A stretch of 64,000 nt of DNA from Thereva unica (GCA_949987705.1 OX465282.1:41752039-41816038), one strand, 5' to 3'. Positions 53,487 through 64,000 are shown, counted from the stretch's first letter. Numbers and translations: made by a program. Notes: generated from the sequence alone by a model not told the origin.

Positions 53487-54083
53487 TGTAACTGTCGCGA
53501 GGTTGGTTGAGTTTATGCTCGAAGAAGGACAGAAGAATCTCATGGCCACAAGGGGCCGTAAACACATTACAATCATTACATCGCCGGATGGGGGGGTTCG
53601 TCGTGTAGGGAGCCATTAAAAGGGGTGACAGTTTGAATTAAACTAATGAAAAACACGTGCCGCTGAGAACCAAACAAAAAAAAAATAAAAATCACGAGAG
53701 GGCAATAGGGGAAACCGTCCGGGGCCATCGAGAGAGCTTAAGGGGGGTTCGGGGTCGCAGCCATGCGAGAGGGTGCGGTCGGATGTGAATGCTGAAAATG
53801 AATCTAAAACATAATAGTACTTACGTATCTAGGAATGGCACACAGCCTCCCCGCTGATCACCATGCCCGCTGTCTACCTATTACTTGCTTACATAATTAC
53901 GGAAGCCGTTAAAAAATGAAAATAAAAAAAACTCGCTAGGATTTTGGATCCGGAAACACATAATTTAATAAGAAAATTTTGTTACAAAAAAAATTCCATT
54001 GCCTTACGAGCAAAAAAAAACCTAATGGGAAATATTTCTTTTATGAATGCATAGGTATGAAATTTGGACGTAATGTTTACCTG
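53487..54083 (-). repeat. Gypsy 5' LTR, U5-side part
   Basis: Matches 32109-32810 closely, apart from a ~135-bp segment missing near 53570. The end TG lies at 53487. It is interrupted at 54083 by the RTE-like LINE and resumes at 57225. Confidence 0.88.
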
Positions 54084-57000
54084 GTCAGTCATCAGCGGAA
54101 TAGGGGGAATAACATGTAGCATAACATGCACGTGCCGTAACTATTTCGGACTGATGGAAGTGCGATCATAACCTCCTAGCGGTGGCCACTGGTAACTATT
54201 CTATGAGAGAGGATAGACTAATATGATCGGGCTAGTCCCTTCCAAGTAAGGTTGGCGTGAGGCTAATAACCTCACCCGTAAAAAACAATTATTACGGAAC
54301 GAGCAACATGCCTCGGATACTGGAATAAACGACGACGACCACGGCAACGAAAAAGGCAAAACGATTTACGAATTTTTTCATGGAACGTTCGAACTCTGTA
54401 CAGAACTCGAGCTTCAAAACATCTAGCCGATACCCTGTCAAAGTATAAAGCTGACATTACCGCCATTCAGGAGATGAGGTGGACAGGGAATGGTGTTTTG
54501 CAAAAACCTGAGTATGACGTATATTACAGCTGTCATACAAAACACCATGTTCTAGGAGTAGGTTTTATGGTTAGCAAAAGAATGAAGCCTACCATTATCG
54601 GCTTTAAAGCAATAAACGAAAGGCTATGCTCCCTTCGTGTGCGAGGTAAATTTAAGAACATCAGCCTCATAAACGTTCACGCACCTACAGAAGAGTCCCC
54701 GGATGATGATAAAGAAGAATTCTTCGAATTAGTTGAACGGGAACTTAATGCCTGCCCCAGGTATGATGTAAAAATCATACTGGGAGATCTGAACGCCAAA
54801 GTAGGCCGGGAGCCCATATACAGGCAATATGTCGGCAACCACAGCTTGCATGAAAACACTAATGACAATGGACAGCGAGTTGTAGAGATGGCAGCAAGTA
54901 AGAACTTGGTCGTTGCAAGTACTAGATTTGCGCGTGAAGATATCCATAAAGCCACCTGGGTATCTCCTGATGGAGCCACTCGCAACCAAATAGATCATGT
55001 GTTGATAGACCGCCGCCACCTTTCGGGTCTGATGACGGTACGAACGTACCGAGGTGCCAACTTCGACTCGGATCACTATCTTGTTGGTATGGTGCTCCGA
55101 GAGCGCATTACAACGCTGAAAAGCTTTGTATCCGCTGATCAGGCTCGAATCAACACAGCTGCACTACGCAATGAAATGGCCAGAAACAGCTACGGTCATG
55201 CATTAGAACTCGCCCTAAGTCCTGGGGATGAGATGCCGGGCGTTGAAGAGAACTGGACCCGCCTTAAAAATACTGTCATTAGTACTGCTGATTCCATCTT
55301 AGGCAGAAGTCGTAAAGATCGGAACGACGCAACTGAACGTAAGAATGCTGCGTACCGAGCCATGCAGCAGTCTCAGAGAACACGGGCACGCGAAGAGAAC
55401 TATAAAGAGCTCGGAAAAGAAGAAAAGAGAATTCACAGACGGAAAAAGGAAGCCTGGGAAAAAAATCTCGTCTGTGAGCTAGAACAGTACAGAGAACGAC
55501 GGCCGCACCAGGCGCGGGAGTTCTACCAAAGAGTCCGCAGTATGACGCAATTCACACCACGTTGCACATACTGCAAGGACAAAGAAGGTAATCTGATCAC
55601 CGATCCTAAAGGCATCTTGGAGCGATGGGAAGAGCACTTTCATGAATTGCTAAATGGCGAGCTAACTGAGGATTCGGAGGCTCCACCAATATCTGATGAC
55701 AATGCTATGCTGCCGCCACCAAGCATAGAAGAAGTTAGCAGAGCCATCAGCCGGCTCAAAAACAACAAGGCCTCGGGTGCAGACGGCATCGCAGCGGAGC
55801 TGGTTAAATATGGAGGGCCTACATTACACCAAGCGATTCATGAATTAATTATGCAAGTATGGGAGCAGGAAGTGAAGTGTACACAAAAAAGGAGATATCA
55901 CAGCGTGCACTAATTATCGCGGTATAACGTTGTTGAGTACCGTGTATAAGATATTCTCCGCTATCCTACAAAACAGGATGGCCCCATACGCCAGAAACAT
56001 CATAGGCCAATACCAGTGTGGCTTCAGCCCAGGCAAATCAACGACTGATCAGATTTTCACCTTGAGGCAGGCTATGGAAAAATGTCTAGAGTTTCAAAAC
56101 TCAATTCAACACCTCTTCATAGACTTTAAAGCCGCCTATGATAGCATAGCCAGGGTAGAACTCTACAAAGCCATGAGAGAATTCGGCATCCCCAACAAAC
56201 TGACAAAACTATGTAGGTTGACCATGATCAATGTGTCAAGCCAAGTAAAGGTATCCGGAACACTGTCCAAACCAATCAACATCTATAATGGACTCCGACA
56301 AGGGGACGGTCTGGCCTGCCTCCTTTTCAACCTGGCGTTGGAGAAAGTGATCCGAGATTCGGGCGTGACATCAAGGGGTACAATCCTCCACAAGTCCACC
56401 CAATTACTGGCTTACGCAGACGACATTGACATCATTGGAAGAACAACAACAGCTGTACAAGAAGCTTTCACTCAGATTGAGCAAGCGGCAGGAAATCTGG
56501 GACTGCACATTAACGAAAGCAAAACAAAGTACATGGTGGCCTCGTCTGGAAGAACACCTAACATTGGTTCCACAATCAAGGTAGCGGAACACGAGTTTGA
56601 CGTGGTAAAATCATTTACCTACCTTGGGTCAATAGTAGCAGCCGACAATAGCATGGAACCAGAAATACGCGCACGACTGCTAAAAGCCAACAAAGCCTAC
56701 TATAGTCTGTCAAGGCTCTTTAAATCCAAGCATCTAACCATAACGTCTAAACTTTTACTATATAAGACGATGGTTTTACCCGTTCTCACATATGCATCCA
56801 AAACGTGGGTGCTTAGCAAAAAGCACTCAAACCTCTTGGGCGTGTTTGAGAGGAAAATACTTCGGAGGATTGTTGGCCCCGTATGTGAGGAAGGACGATT
56901 CCGGAGACTACAATGACGAGATCTACGAGCGCTATCGCGACATAGATGTTGTGAAGAAAATAAAGCTCGGTAGGCTCCGGTGGGCAGGGCATCTAGCTCG

Positions 57001-57224
57001 TATGAGTGAAGATGAGCCTGCTCGGAAAGTTCTCTGCGGTAAGACCTATGGGGTGCGACAGCGAGGGAGGCCCAACCTTCGCTGGAAGGATGGCGTGGAC
57101 CAGGACGCTCAGAGTTTAGGGATGCCAAACTGGATGACATCGGCTCAGAATCGGGACCGGTGGAGAGAAAAGTTGCGCGAGGCCAGGACCGGATCCCGGT
57201 TGTAGAGCCGTTAAAGAAGAAGAA
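54084..57224 (+). mobile_element. RTE-like LINE, near full length, 9-bp duplication
   Basis: A 3,141-bp insertion bounded by perfect direct repeats GTTTACCTG (54075-54083, 57225-57233) and ending in AAGAAGAAG. It starts GTCAGTCATCAGCGG. Size and the single endonuclease-RT protein fit the RTE clade. It lies in the gypsy LTR. A 198-bp truncated relative is at 26814-27011. Confidence 0.92.
54300..57205 (+). pseudogene. RTE-like endonuclease-RT, two lesions
   Basis: The frame opens before 54380 (FSWNVRTLY, ITAIQEMRW) and runs through the endonuclease (NVHAPTEES, ILGDLNAKVG, NQIDHVLID, GANFDSDHYL), linker, and RT (KNNKASGADGIAAELVKYG; then ITLLSTVYKIFS, QCGFSPGKSTTDQ, FIDFKAAYDS, GLRQGDGLAC, LAYADDIDII) to a C terminus with RLRWAGHLARM and TYGVRQRGRPNLRWKDG. 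Two lesions: near 55876 about 30 bases of the PIYKKG region are lost with a frameshift, and near 56905 one base is lost. The catalytic ADD box is intact. Clade assigned from overall order; RTE or a close sister. Confidence 0.9.
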
Positions 57225-57307
57225 GTTTACCTGATTAATATAAATTCATGCAATATGTCTAGGTTTGTACTTGGTCAATCTTATTGAGACATTTAAATTT
57301 CTCGAAT
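57225..57307 (-). repeat. Gypsy 5' LTR, outer part
   Basis: TTAATATAAATTCATGCAAT and GACATTTAAATTTCTCGAAT match 32846-32925 of the solo LTR, proving continuity with 53487-54083. It runs into (TA)n at the same position as the solo copy. Confidence 0.9.
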
Positions 57308-57313
57308 GTATAT

Positions 57314-57398
<85 letters not shown>
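57308..57398. repeat. (TA)n microsatellite, left part
   Basis: TA tract with a few TACATA units. It continues after the Helitron-like element at 58785. Confidence 0.9.
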
Positions 57399-57401
<3 letters not shown>

Positions 57402-58784
57402 ATATCTATATCTATAAAAATCTCGTGTCACAGTGTTTGTTACCGTACTCCTCCGAAACGGGTTGACCAATTTGCATGAAATTTTTTGTGTATATTTGGT
57501 AGGTCTGAGAATAGGTCGTAGGCTATTTTTTATACCTTTAACCAAAAAAACAGCTGCAAAATCCAAACAAAAATGGTAATTTTAGGAATTTTCACTTCAT
57601 TTTAGTTTCAATAGCTTCATGGCCTACCTATTGTTTGACAAATGTAAAATTGTCATTAAATTGAATCATTACATTTAATGAAAATTTCAAATTTACGCAG
57701 CTGTCAAACAATAGGTAGGCCATGACGCTATTGAAACTAAAATGATCCATTGCGGCCGTCTCAAGAGGGCGGTGTACCACTTTCTTCACAACCACCTCGA
57801 CATGGGTATCAAATGAAAGGGTATGATAAGTAGAATACAATAAGCAATGTAGTATACAAAATATATCTTTAGATCCATGGCGGCCGTCTCAAGAGGGCGG
57901 GGTACCACTTTCTTCACAACCACCTCGACATGGGTATCAAATGAAAGGGTATGATAAGTAGAATACAATAAGCAATGTAGTATACAAAATATATCTTTAG
58001 ATCCATGGCGGCCGTCTCAAGAGGGCGGGGTACCACTTTCTTCACAACCACCTCAACATGGGTATCAAATGAAAGGGTATGTTAAGTAGAATATAATAAG
58101 CAATGTAGTATACAAAATATATCTTTAGATCCATGGCGGCCGTCTCAAGAGGGCGGGGTACCACTTTCTTCACAACCACCTCGACATGGGTATCAAATGA
58201 AAGGGTATGATAAGTAGAATACAATAAGCAATGTAGTATACAAAATATATCTTTAGATCCATGGCGGCCGTCTCAAGAGGCCGGATTACCACTTTCTTCA
58301 CAACCACCTCAACATGGGTATCAAATGAAAGGGTATGTTAAGGAGAATACAATAAGCAATGTAGTATACAAAATATGTCCTTAGATCCATGGCGGCCGTC
58401 TCAAGAGGGCGGGGTACCACTTTCTTCACAACCACTTCGACATGGGTATCAAATGAAAGGGTATGATAAGTAGAATACAATAAGCAATGTAGTATATAAA
58501 ATATATCTTTAGATCCATGGCGGCCGTCTCAAGAGGCCGAATTACCACTTTCTTCACAACCACCTCGACATGGGTATCAAATGAAAGGGTATGATAAGTA
58601 GAATACAATAAGCAATGTAGTAGACTCAATATACCGATTCATGGCGGCCGACGCAAGACCCATGTTCTTTGAGGCATTTCATCTGTGTAAAATTCATATC
58701 TCGAAAAATATTAAGTCAATGGATGGTTTTTATTGTTTACTATTGACTTATGGGTGCAGCGTAGGCGCACCGGGTCCCAGCTAG
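57399..58784 (+). mobile_element. Helitron-like element with 128-bp minisatellite
   Basis: It starts TC within TCTATATCTATAAAAATCTC (start at 57399 or 57411) and ends CAGCTAG followed by T at 58785; GGTGC...GCACC forms a hairpin about 10 bases before CTAG. The first 130 bases (CTCGTGTCACAGTGTTTGTT, CTCCTCCGAAACGGG) are of a type widespread in insect genomes. It is inserted between A and T in (TA)n. It carries no Rep-helicase. Confidence 0.65.
57744..58640. repeat. Minisatellite, 128-bp unit, seven copies
   Basis: GATCCATGGCGGCCGTCTCA recurs at 57744 (variant), 57872, 58000, 58128, 58256, 58384 and 58512, with a partial eighth at 58636. Each unit has CACCTCGACATGGGTATCAA and AGAATACAATAAGCAATGTA. 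Adjacent units differ by a few bases. The reverse frames of 60 codons are periodic shadows. Confidence 0.97.
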
Positions 58785-58815
<31 letters not shown>

Positions 58816-58826
58816 ATATATATTTT
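58785..58826. repeat. (TA)n microsatellite, right part
   Basis: TA tract continuing from 57398 and directly joining the poly-T (minus-strand poly-A) of the R1-clade LINE. Confidence 0.85.
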
Positions 58827-59063
58827 TTTTTCCTGGGGGTAAAAAAGCATTCGCTACCGGCATGACTCATGTGCCCCTTACTGGCCGATCCCGCATGACG
58901 GTTATGTTTCACGTAAATCCACACATACACACATATGGACACATATTTGCACATACGCATATATGGGTCTATGAACATGAGAACTAAAAAAGCCCCTCCG
59001 ACGTGATCCACCCCCGCGGGACTGGCTAATAAGCATTACATCGCGGGGGTCGTTCTGCTTCAT

Positions 59064-61240
59064 TCAGCTGCTTCTGCTCGCGGCATTTCTGTGCCTTTCT
59101 CTATTTCTTACGGCTTCTTCTTGCCTCAGCTTTCTGTGAATGGTCTTTAGGGTTCCTTCCACGTCCCTCCACATTTCCTCAGACATCATCATATGGTCTA
59201 GGATGTTTTCGGGCGTTAGTGGCTCCTCGACCCTTTCTTCTAGTTTCGCCCTTTCCTCGGCGAATCTCGAGCAGGTAAAGAAGACGTGTTCTGCGTCTTC
59301 CTCCGTCGCTGGGCACACCGGACACAACGGTGAATCATCGTGCCCAAAGCGGTGGAGGTATTTCCTATACCCCCCATGTCCGCTCAGGAACTGCGTGAGG
59401 TCGTAACTTACTTCCCCACGCTCCCTCGTAGCCCATATTTCCACATTAGGGATAAGTCTGTGGGGTCAACGACCCTTAACAGACTCGTCCCACTTCGCCT
59501 GCCATTCCCTTAAGGACTCGCAGCGCGCAATCTGCCGCCGCACCCCTCTTGGCTCCCTTCCACCATATTCTGGATCATAGAGACGCATACCCTCCCTCGC
59601 CAGAATATCTACGGGGATCATCCCCGCTATCACGCACGCCGCATCGTCGGACGCGGTCCTGTACGCGCAGCAAGCGCGTAGTGTACTTAACCTATATGCG
59701 GCCCTCCATTTCCTGCAATTTGCAGTCCTGTTTAACGCTGCTACCCACACTGGCGCTGCGTATAACAGGACTGAGCTGACCACCCTCCCCAAGAGGAGGC
59801 GGCGACTCGGTCTAGGGCCCCCAACATTGGGCAGCATTCTTGCGATTGCTGCACAAATCGCAGACGCTTTGTCTGCCGTGCCCTCCAAGTGCGCTTTGAA
59901 ATTTAACCTCCGATCGATCATCACTTCCAGGTACCTTAGAGCGGGCTGTGAGTGGATGATCTGTTCCCCTACCTTGATCCTCACGGATACTGGCTTTCGC
60001 CGTTTGCTGATCAGCACTACTTCCGTTTTGTGCTCAGGAAGCTTCAACCCCGCGCGTTCTAACCACGCTTTTATTTCCCAGATCGCTTCGTTTGCGTACA
60101 GTTCGATGTCATCTGGATGTTTTCCTACGACAACTACCCCGATGTCATCTGCAAACCCGATCGCCACTGCTTCCTTTGGAAGACGAAGCCCCAACACATC
60201 ATTGTACATTGCGATCCATAGGAGAGGGCCCAGGACGGAACCTTGCGGGACACCGCATGTTGTCCCGAACACTTTAGGACCATCATCCGAATTGCAATGA
60301 AGCGACCTACCCTGGAGGTAGTCTGCCACCACTCGCACTAGGTACTTTGGTGTGCCTAGCTTGATCAACGCCTCAACTATTTTGCTCCACCTCGCTGAGG
60401 TGAAAGCATTTTTAACGTCGAGGGTTATCAACGCGCAGCAGTGATTTTTCTCTATGGCGGCTCTTGCTATGCCAACCACCATATTGACTGCATCAGTCGT
60501 CGACCTTGCCTTTCTGAAGCCGAATTGCTTGTCCGACAGGCCACCTACCCTTTCGACGCTAGGGAGAATCCTGTTACAGATCACCCGCTCGAAAAATTTG
60601 CTTATACAACTAAGGAGGCATATCGGTCTGTAGGACGATGGGTCCCCTAGAGGTTTGTTCGGCTTCGGTAGGAGCACGAGTTTCTGCTGTTTCCATCGCT
60701 CCGGGAAGATCCCCTCTCTCAGGCACGCTGTGAAGACTTCAGCGAACCTGGCTGGTGCTATTGAAGCTGCTAGCTTCGCCGCTTTATTTGGTATGCCATC
60801 CATGCCAGGGGCCTTATTGATGGCTACCTTTTTTGCAGCCTCCAGAATCTCATCTGCGGTCGCCGCAGGTATCTCTTCTGGGTCCACCTGGAGGGTGGGT
60901 AGATCGACCGTGCGTACGTTCTGTGGAAACAGGACATACACAATACTCTGGAGCAGCGCGGGGCAGGTGATCGGCGAAGAGCGTTTGCCCTTGATCGCTG
61001 ACATAACCATTTTATAGGCTCCACCCCAGGGGTCCGAGTCTGCTTCTCTGCACAACCTTTTGAAGTGCTCGGATTTACTTCTAGCGATGGCCTTGTTCAG
61101 CCTTTTTCTCGCTTCCTTATACCTCTGAAGGAGTTCATCGAAATCAGGACGGTTTCGATTTCTTTTAGTTCTCCTTCTCGCTTTCAGGCAGGCCCTTCGG
61201 CATTCGTCAATCTCGGCGTTCCACCAGAAGTTTGGTGGGT
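59064..61240 (-). pseudogene. R1-clade reverse transcriptase and zinc tail
   Basis: RT blocks include NKAPGMDGIPN, SSYRPICLLSCISKFFE, QFGFRKARSTTDAVN, LITLDVKNAFTSARW, GVPQGSVLGPLLW and GFADDIGVVV. The tail has NVEIWATRERGEVSYDLTQF, LSGHGGYRKYLHRFGHDDS and a CPVCPATEEDAEHVFFTC zinc finger, typical of the R1 clade. A TGA replaces a Trp at about 59475-59477 (KGR*PHRLIP). The upstream RRACLKARRRTKRN linker (61240-61056) is in the RT frame. The catalytic ADD box is intact. Confidence 0.92.
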
Positions 61241-62085
61241 GTTACCGATTGCCGGCGCGCCGGGGCATGATGCATCACATGCCCGTGTTAGTGAATCTAC
61301 GATTCGCTCTGCCCCTTCCCTGGCCCCTCCTGCCGACCTCGCATCATGCAGGAATACTTCCTCGAACACCTCTGTGTCGAGTTTATTTAAGGCCCATTGT
61401 CTATTCGTTCCGTACGCGGATTCCTTTTTCCTATACCCTGGCCAATCTCGAAGATGATGGCTAGGTGGTCGTTGTGCGTGTGCAGATCGCTCACCCGCCA
61501 TTGTAGGTCCTTGGCCACTGAATCGCTCACGTAAGTGATGTCGATTACAGACGATCTCCCACCCCTTTGGAAGGTGTTTTCGCCTCCGGTGTTGACCAAC
61601 ACCACATTTAGTCGCGAGAATACTTCTAGGAGTATGCGCCCTCTTGCATTCGTTTGTCGACTGCCCCATTCGACAGCCCAAGCATTGAAATCACCCGCTA
61701 ATATTACCGGGTGATGGCGCCTCGCGTCGGCGGCTAACCTTTCCAACATCGACTCGTACTCGTCTAGTGTCAGGCTTGGCGCCGCATAGCAGCTGTAGAC
61801 GTGTATTCCGCCTACTTTTGCCCGCGTGAAGCCATTCTCTGGGCTTCTCATGGTATCTTCCATGGCTCGGCTCCCGCACGTCCATATCGCTGACGTGCCG
61901 CTGCTATCATTTATCCAGACGCCGCTGTGCAGGTTTCTATACTGCTCGCAGACGATTGCGACGTCGATTTTCTCCTCATAGACTGTCTGTGCCAGCAGAT
62001 CTTGTGCCGCTTGACAGTGGTTCAGGTTAATCTGTAAGAACCTTATCTTCGTCTTCTTTTCAGTGCCTCCTTGTACGCCGGACAT
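61220..62085 (-). pseudogene. R1-clade endonuclease
   Basis: Starts with an ATG at 62085. FLQINLNHCQAAQDLL is the R1-type endonuclease opening; VCEQYRN, VYSCYAAPS, ILAGDFNAW, SVIDITYVS and HNDHLAI follow. After GKRNPRTER (about 61400) the correct reading continues in another frame (RQWALNKLDTEVFEE ... RACDASCPG) and shifts again near 61230 (NFWWNAEIDECRR). In R1 relatives this enzyme decides the target site. Confidence 0.88.
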
Positions 62086-62350
62086 CTACTACCTCCGGTC
62101 ACGTGCCCGCTATCCCTGCCCTCTACCTCCCTACAAATTAGGCATTTGGCAGCTTGGTCACACTCCTTTACTTTGTGACCCTCTTTTCCGCAGCCTCGGC
62201 ACAGCCTTACTCTATCCTGGCTGCTGCTGCAGTTTCTCGCTATGTGACCGAACTTCATGCATTTGAGGCACGGTTTAAGCGATATCCGCTCCCGCATTCG
62301 GCATACCACCCAGCCGACTAGAACTTTACCTGCTGCGATAGGCTTCTTCG
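62043..62350 (-). pseudogene. R1-clade ORF1 C terminus with three zinc knuckles
   Basis: CLKCMKFGHIARNC, CRGCGKEGHKVKEC and CLICREVEGRDSGHVTGGSRC are three CCHC knuckles in a row, the nucleic-acid-binding end of R1-type ORF1. It overlaps the endonuclease ATG by about 43 bases in another frame, a common ORF1/ORF2 overlap in R1 relatives. Upstream the same protein continues through EAAKKPIAAGKVLVGW in a shifted frame. Confidence 0.9.
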
Positions 62351-63247
62351 CAGCTTCAACAGGCAGGCTTATAAACGCCGTCTGAGTGCCCCCCCCACGA
62401 CTCTCTTAGCCTGAGGACATCCTTTTCCTCGACCGTCAGACCTAGCTGGGTCCTCAGTGCTTCGCACACCTCTTCCTTGGTTGTGATCTCGTCCAAGTCT
62501 CTACACTCGATCACTACCGTATTTGTACTGGCTCTCACTTCGGCCACCCCGTTAATCGATGCTTTAACCTTCTGTTCTAAGTCCCCGGTCTTAGCATCCC
62601 CCCCTCTTTAGCTCTAACAGGAGATCGCCCTTTTGCGTTCTTCTAACTCTATTTACGCTGTTTCCCAGTTCCGCCAGGGAGGCATCTGTCCTCACCTTGC
62701 GAAGGATCTCCGCGTACGTTGCTTCCCCTTTGGTCGTGGTGATAATCGCATCCGACCGGGTCCTTTGCCTCAACTTGTTGGCCTCTTTCAGTCTTCTTTT
62801 CTTTTTCTTCCTCTTTTTCCGTTCCACCTCCTTCCAGGCAGAGCTTTCTCGGTCCCCACTCTCGCTTTCGACCGGGCGTGCCGCCTGTAGCGGGGCTGGC
62901 TCGGCCACTGCGTCGGGAATCTTTCCCTTTTTCCTCTTTGGGGTGTGCTGCTGCAGCTGCACCTCCTCATTGAGCTCTCTATGGCGTTTGCGCGTCCGCG
63001 GCTGCTTGTTTTTCTCTAGGGGCCGTTTCTCTCCAGCATCCCCGGTTGAACGGCTCTCTTGTTTTTTCGGCAAATCTTCTGTTTGAGCCGACGTATCCAC
63101 CAGCTCTTTCGCCCTTTGCCGCTTAACTATTTCCTCCTTTGATTTTAGGTAGGTCGACCTGACCAACCTAATTTTCTCTTTAATGGCGTGCTCGACGTTT
63201 TTCTTAGCGTCGACATACTCCATGAGGTGTGTTATCATAACCTCCAA
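62351..63247 (-). pseudogene. R1-clade ORF1 N-terminal and middle part
   Basis: Highly charged (KKRKKKKRRLKEANKLRQR) with a middle domain GEATYAEILRKVRTDASLAE and ECRDLDEITTKEEVCEALRT. The frame breaks at seven G's near 62600 and again at eight G's near 62390; removing or adding one G at each restores the expected order. This points to homopolymer slippage in life or in sequencing. ORF1 would coat the RNA. Confidence 0.8.
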
Positions 63248-63821
63248 TTTCTCGAAGGGGGATGATCCAGCATCCTCCGCAGTGGTCGCCGGAGTTCTAG
63301 GTCCTTGGTACTCTTTGTCGGCGGTGTCCTCGCCTTCTTGTTGCTCCTTGGGATGGAATTCTTTGGATTTCCTTCTTGGGGAGTCGCGCTGTGTTGCTCA
63401 GGACCAGGGTGTTCCGGGTCCTTAGCACTCTTTGATGGTGGTGTTCTCACCGTCTTTATGCTCCTTTGGATGGGATTTACATCTTCCGGAGTCGCCCTTT
63501 GTTGGACTATAAAAGCCCTAGCTGTATTTGTTGGAGCTTTGGGAGGGGCTCCACTCTCATTTCTTTTTGAGTTCTCTATTTTAGATCCCACGAGTTGCGC
63601 GAGAAAGGACAGTCACCCATGGCAGAGCTCCGCATTACCACGGGAAGGCTACATTGAAACCGAAGGTCGCTTGCTATTCGGAGTCTATTGTTTGCGGTAC
63701 ACTGACGCAGTACCATTCATCCCCTCAGCACGATAGTTTCCACCTTGGGATTTCGTGTATCTATCTTAGTTAGCCACAAGCCTAAGCCTCACCACCGCGA
63801 CAAGGTGTAGATACAAGGTGA

Positions 63822-63822
<1 letters not shown>
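63248..63822 (-). other. R1-clade LINE 5' region
   Basis: A minus-strand frame (63591-63235) is Pro/Thr/Lys-rich, with repeated PEHPGPEQHSATP- and KARTPPTKSTK-type segments, and may be the ORF1 start. The rest is 5' UTR. Confidence 0.5.

Positions 63823-63900
<78 letters not shown>
63823..63900. repeat. (TA)n microsatellite
   Basis: A 78-bp pure TA tract between two R1-clade LINE copies. Confidence 0.95.
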
Positions 63901-63909
<9 letters not shown>

Positions 63910-64000
63910 TTTTACGGGGGATGGTGAGACTCTCATCTGCGGTCGCCGCAGGTATCTCTTCTGGGTCCACCTGGAGGGTGGGTAGATCGACCGTGCGTAC
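63901..64000 (-). mobile_element. Second R1-clade LINE copy, 3' end, cut by window
   Basis: On the minus strand, RT-region sequence identical or nearly so to 60920-60848 ([12 protein letters not shown] codons) is followed by AGTCTCACCATCCCCCGT, A13 and then (TA)n. The C-terminal 1.8 kb of the LINE is missing between the RT sequence and the tail. The copy continues past the window edge. Confidence 0.85.

Larger units (their letters stand above)
45996..57307 (-). mobile_element. Ty3/gypsy retrotransposon with four insertions
   Basis: Read on the minus strand: 5' LTR (57307-57225 and 54083-53487), PBS, leader, gag start, RT-RNase H, integrase, C terminus to about 45996. Inserted are an RTE-like LINE (54084-57224), a hAT MITE (52056-52603), a piggyBac element (46877-49280) and a second hAT MITE (46205-46829). 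Most of gag and protease is deleted, several frameshifts occur and no adjacent 3' LTR is found, so the element is dead. Confidence 0.88.
58827..63822 (-). mobile_element. R1-clade LINE between (TA)n tracts
   Basis: About 5.0 kb read on the minus strand from 63822 to 58827. In order: ORF1 with charged region and CCHC knuckles, ORF2 with endonuclease, RT and CCHC tail, 3' UTR of about 230 bases, A9, then (TA)n. The 5' end (CCTCACCTTGTATCTACACC on the minus strand) also abuts (TA)n. Several frameshifts and a stop disable it. Another copy begins at 63901. Confidence 0.85.

Noticed and set aside
32109..57307. 32109-32923 as the 3' LTR of the gypsy element at 46-57 kb
   Set aside because: Orientation would allow it, but 13 kb of other elements and no gypsy coding tail next to it make a solo LTR simpler. 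It cannot be fully excluded.
57246..57566. Reading frames of repeated Tyr-Ile (also near 34001, 35071, 58733, 63782)
   Set aside because: They are translations of (TA)n microsatellites, not genes.
57628..58629. A series of similar 60-70-codon minus-strand frames
   Set aside because: They repeat with the 128-bp minisatellite period and have no independent support.

Overview
The window is a transposon-dense stretch of a eukaryotic, almost certainly insect, nuclear genome. It holds non-LTR retrotransposons of several clades typical of insects, a Ty3/gypsy element primed by tRNA-Lys, piggyBac, hAT, pogo/Tigger, Helitron-like and Helentron-like elements, many short TIR elements (MITEs), a 54-nt intron, AATAAA signals and a TATA plus TCAGTT-type initiator. 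No bacterial or viral operon structure is seen. The insect order cannot be fixed from the sequence alone.

Layout. 1-5.0 kb: a LINE fragment and a decayed second LINE. 5.0-7.0 kb: AT-rich DNA with LTR-like remnants. 7.0-10.9 kb: a TIR element split by a LINE with an intact 977-aa endonuclease-reverse transcriptase frame. 11.7-12.2 kb: a badly decayed LINE 3' end. 13.0-31.2 kb: a MITE field with at least ten families, many with 3-bp TTA/TAA duplications and several nested or abutting. Two probable host genes lie in it: a two-exon gene for a small mitochondrial-type membrane protein (19198-19509, minus) and an unrecognised basic coiled-coil protein (28863-29810, plus). 32.1-35.2 kb: a gypsy LTR ending in a (TA)n tract that has received a pogo/Tigger derivative and a foldback element. 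35.4-37.8 kb: a Helitron-like element swollen by a 118-bp minisatellite. 37.8-43.6 kb: one minus-strand LINE broken by two nearly identical Helentron derivatives in opposite orientation and by an RTE-type LINE fragment.

43.6-45.9 kb has no recognised gene apart from a tRNA-Lys-derived repeat. 46.0-57.3 kb is one minus-strand gypsy element with four insertions: a hAT MITE and a piggyBac element in pol, another hAT MITE in the leader, and a 3.1-kb RTE-like LINE in the 5' LTR. Most junctions are marked by target-site duplications, so the order of events can be read. 57.4-58.8 kb: a second Helitron-like element with a 128-bp minisatellite, set in a (TA)n tract. 58.8-63.8 kb: an R1-clade LINE bounded on both sides by (TA)n. 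The window ends in another copy of that LINE.

These genes do not form a pathway; the window is a record of successive insertions. Most useful for follow-up are the opposed Helentron pair, the R1-clade LINE tied to (TA)n, the MITEs that share target duplications, the sequence module shared by a foldback element and a Helitron minisatellite, and the two host genes.
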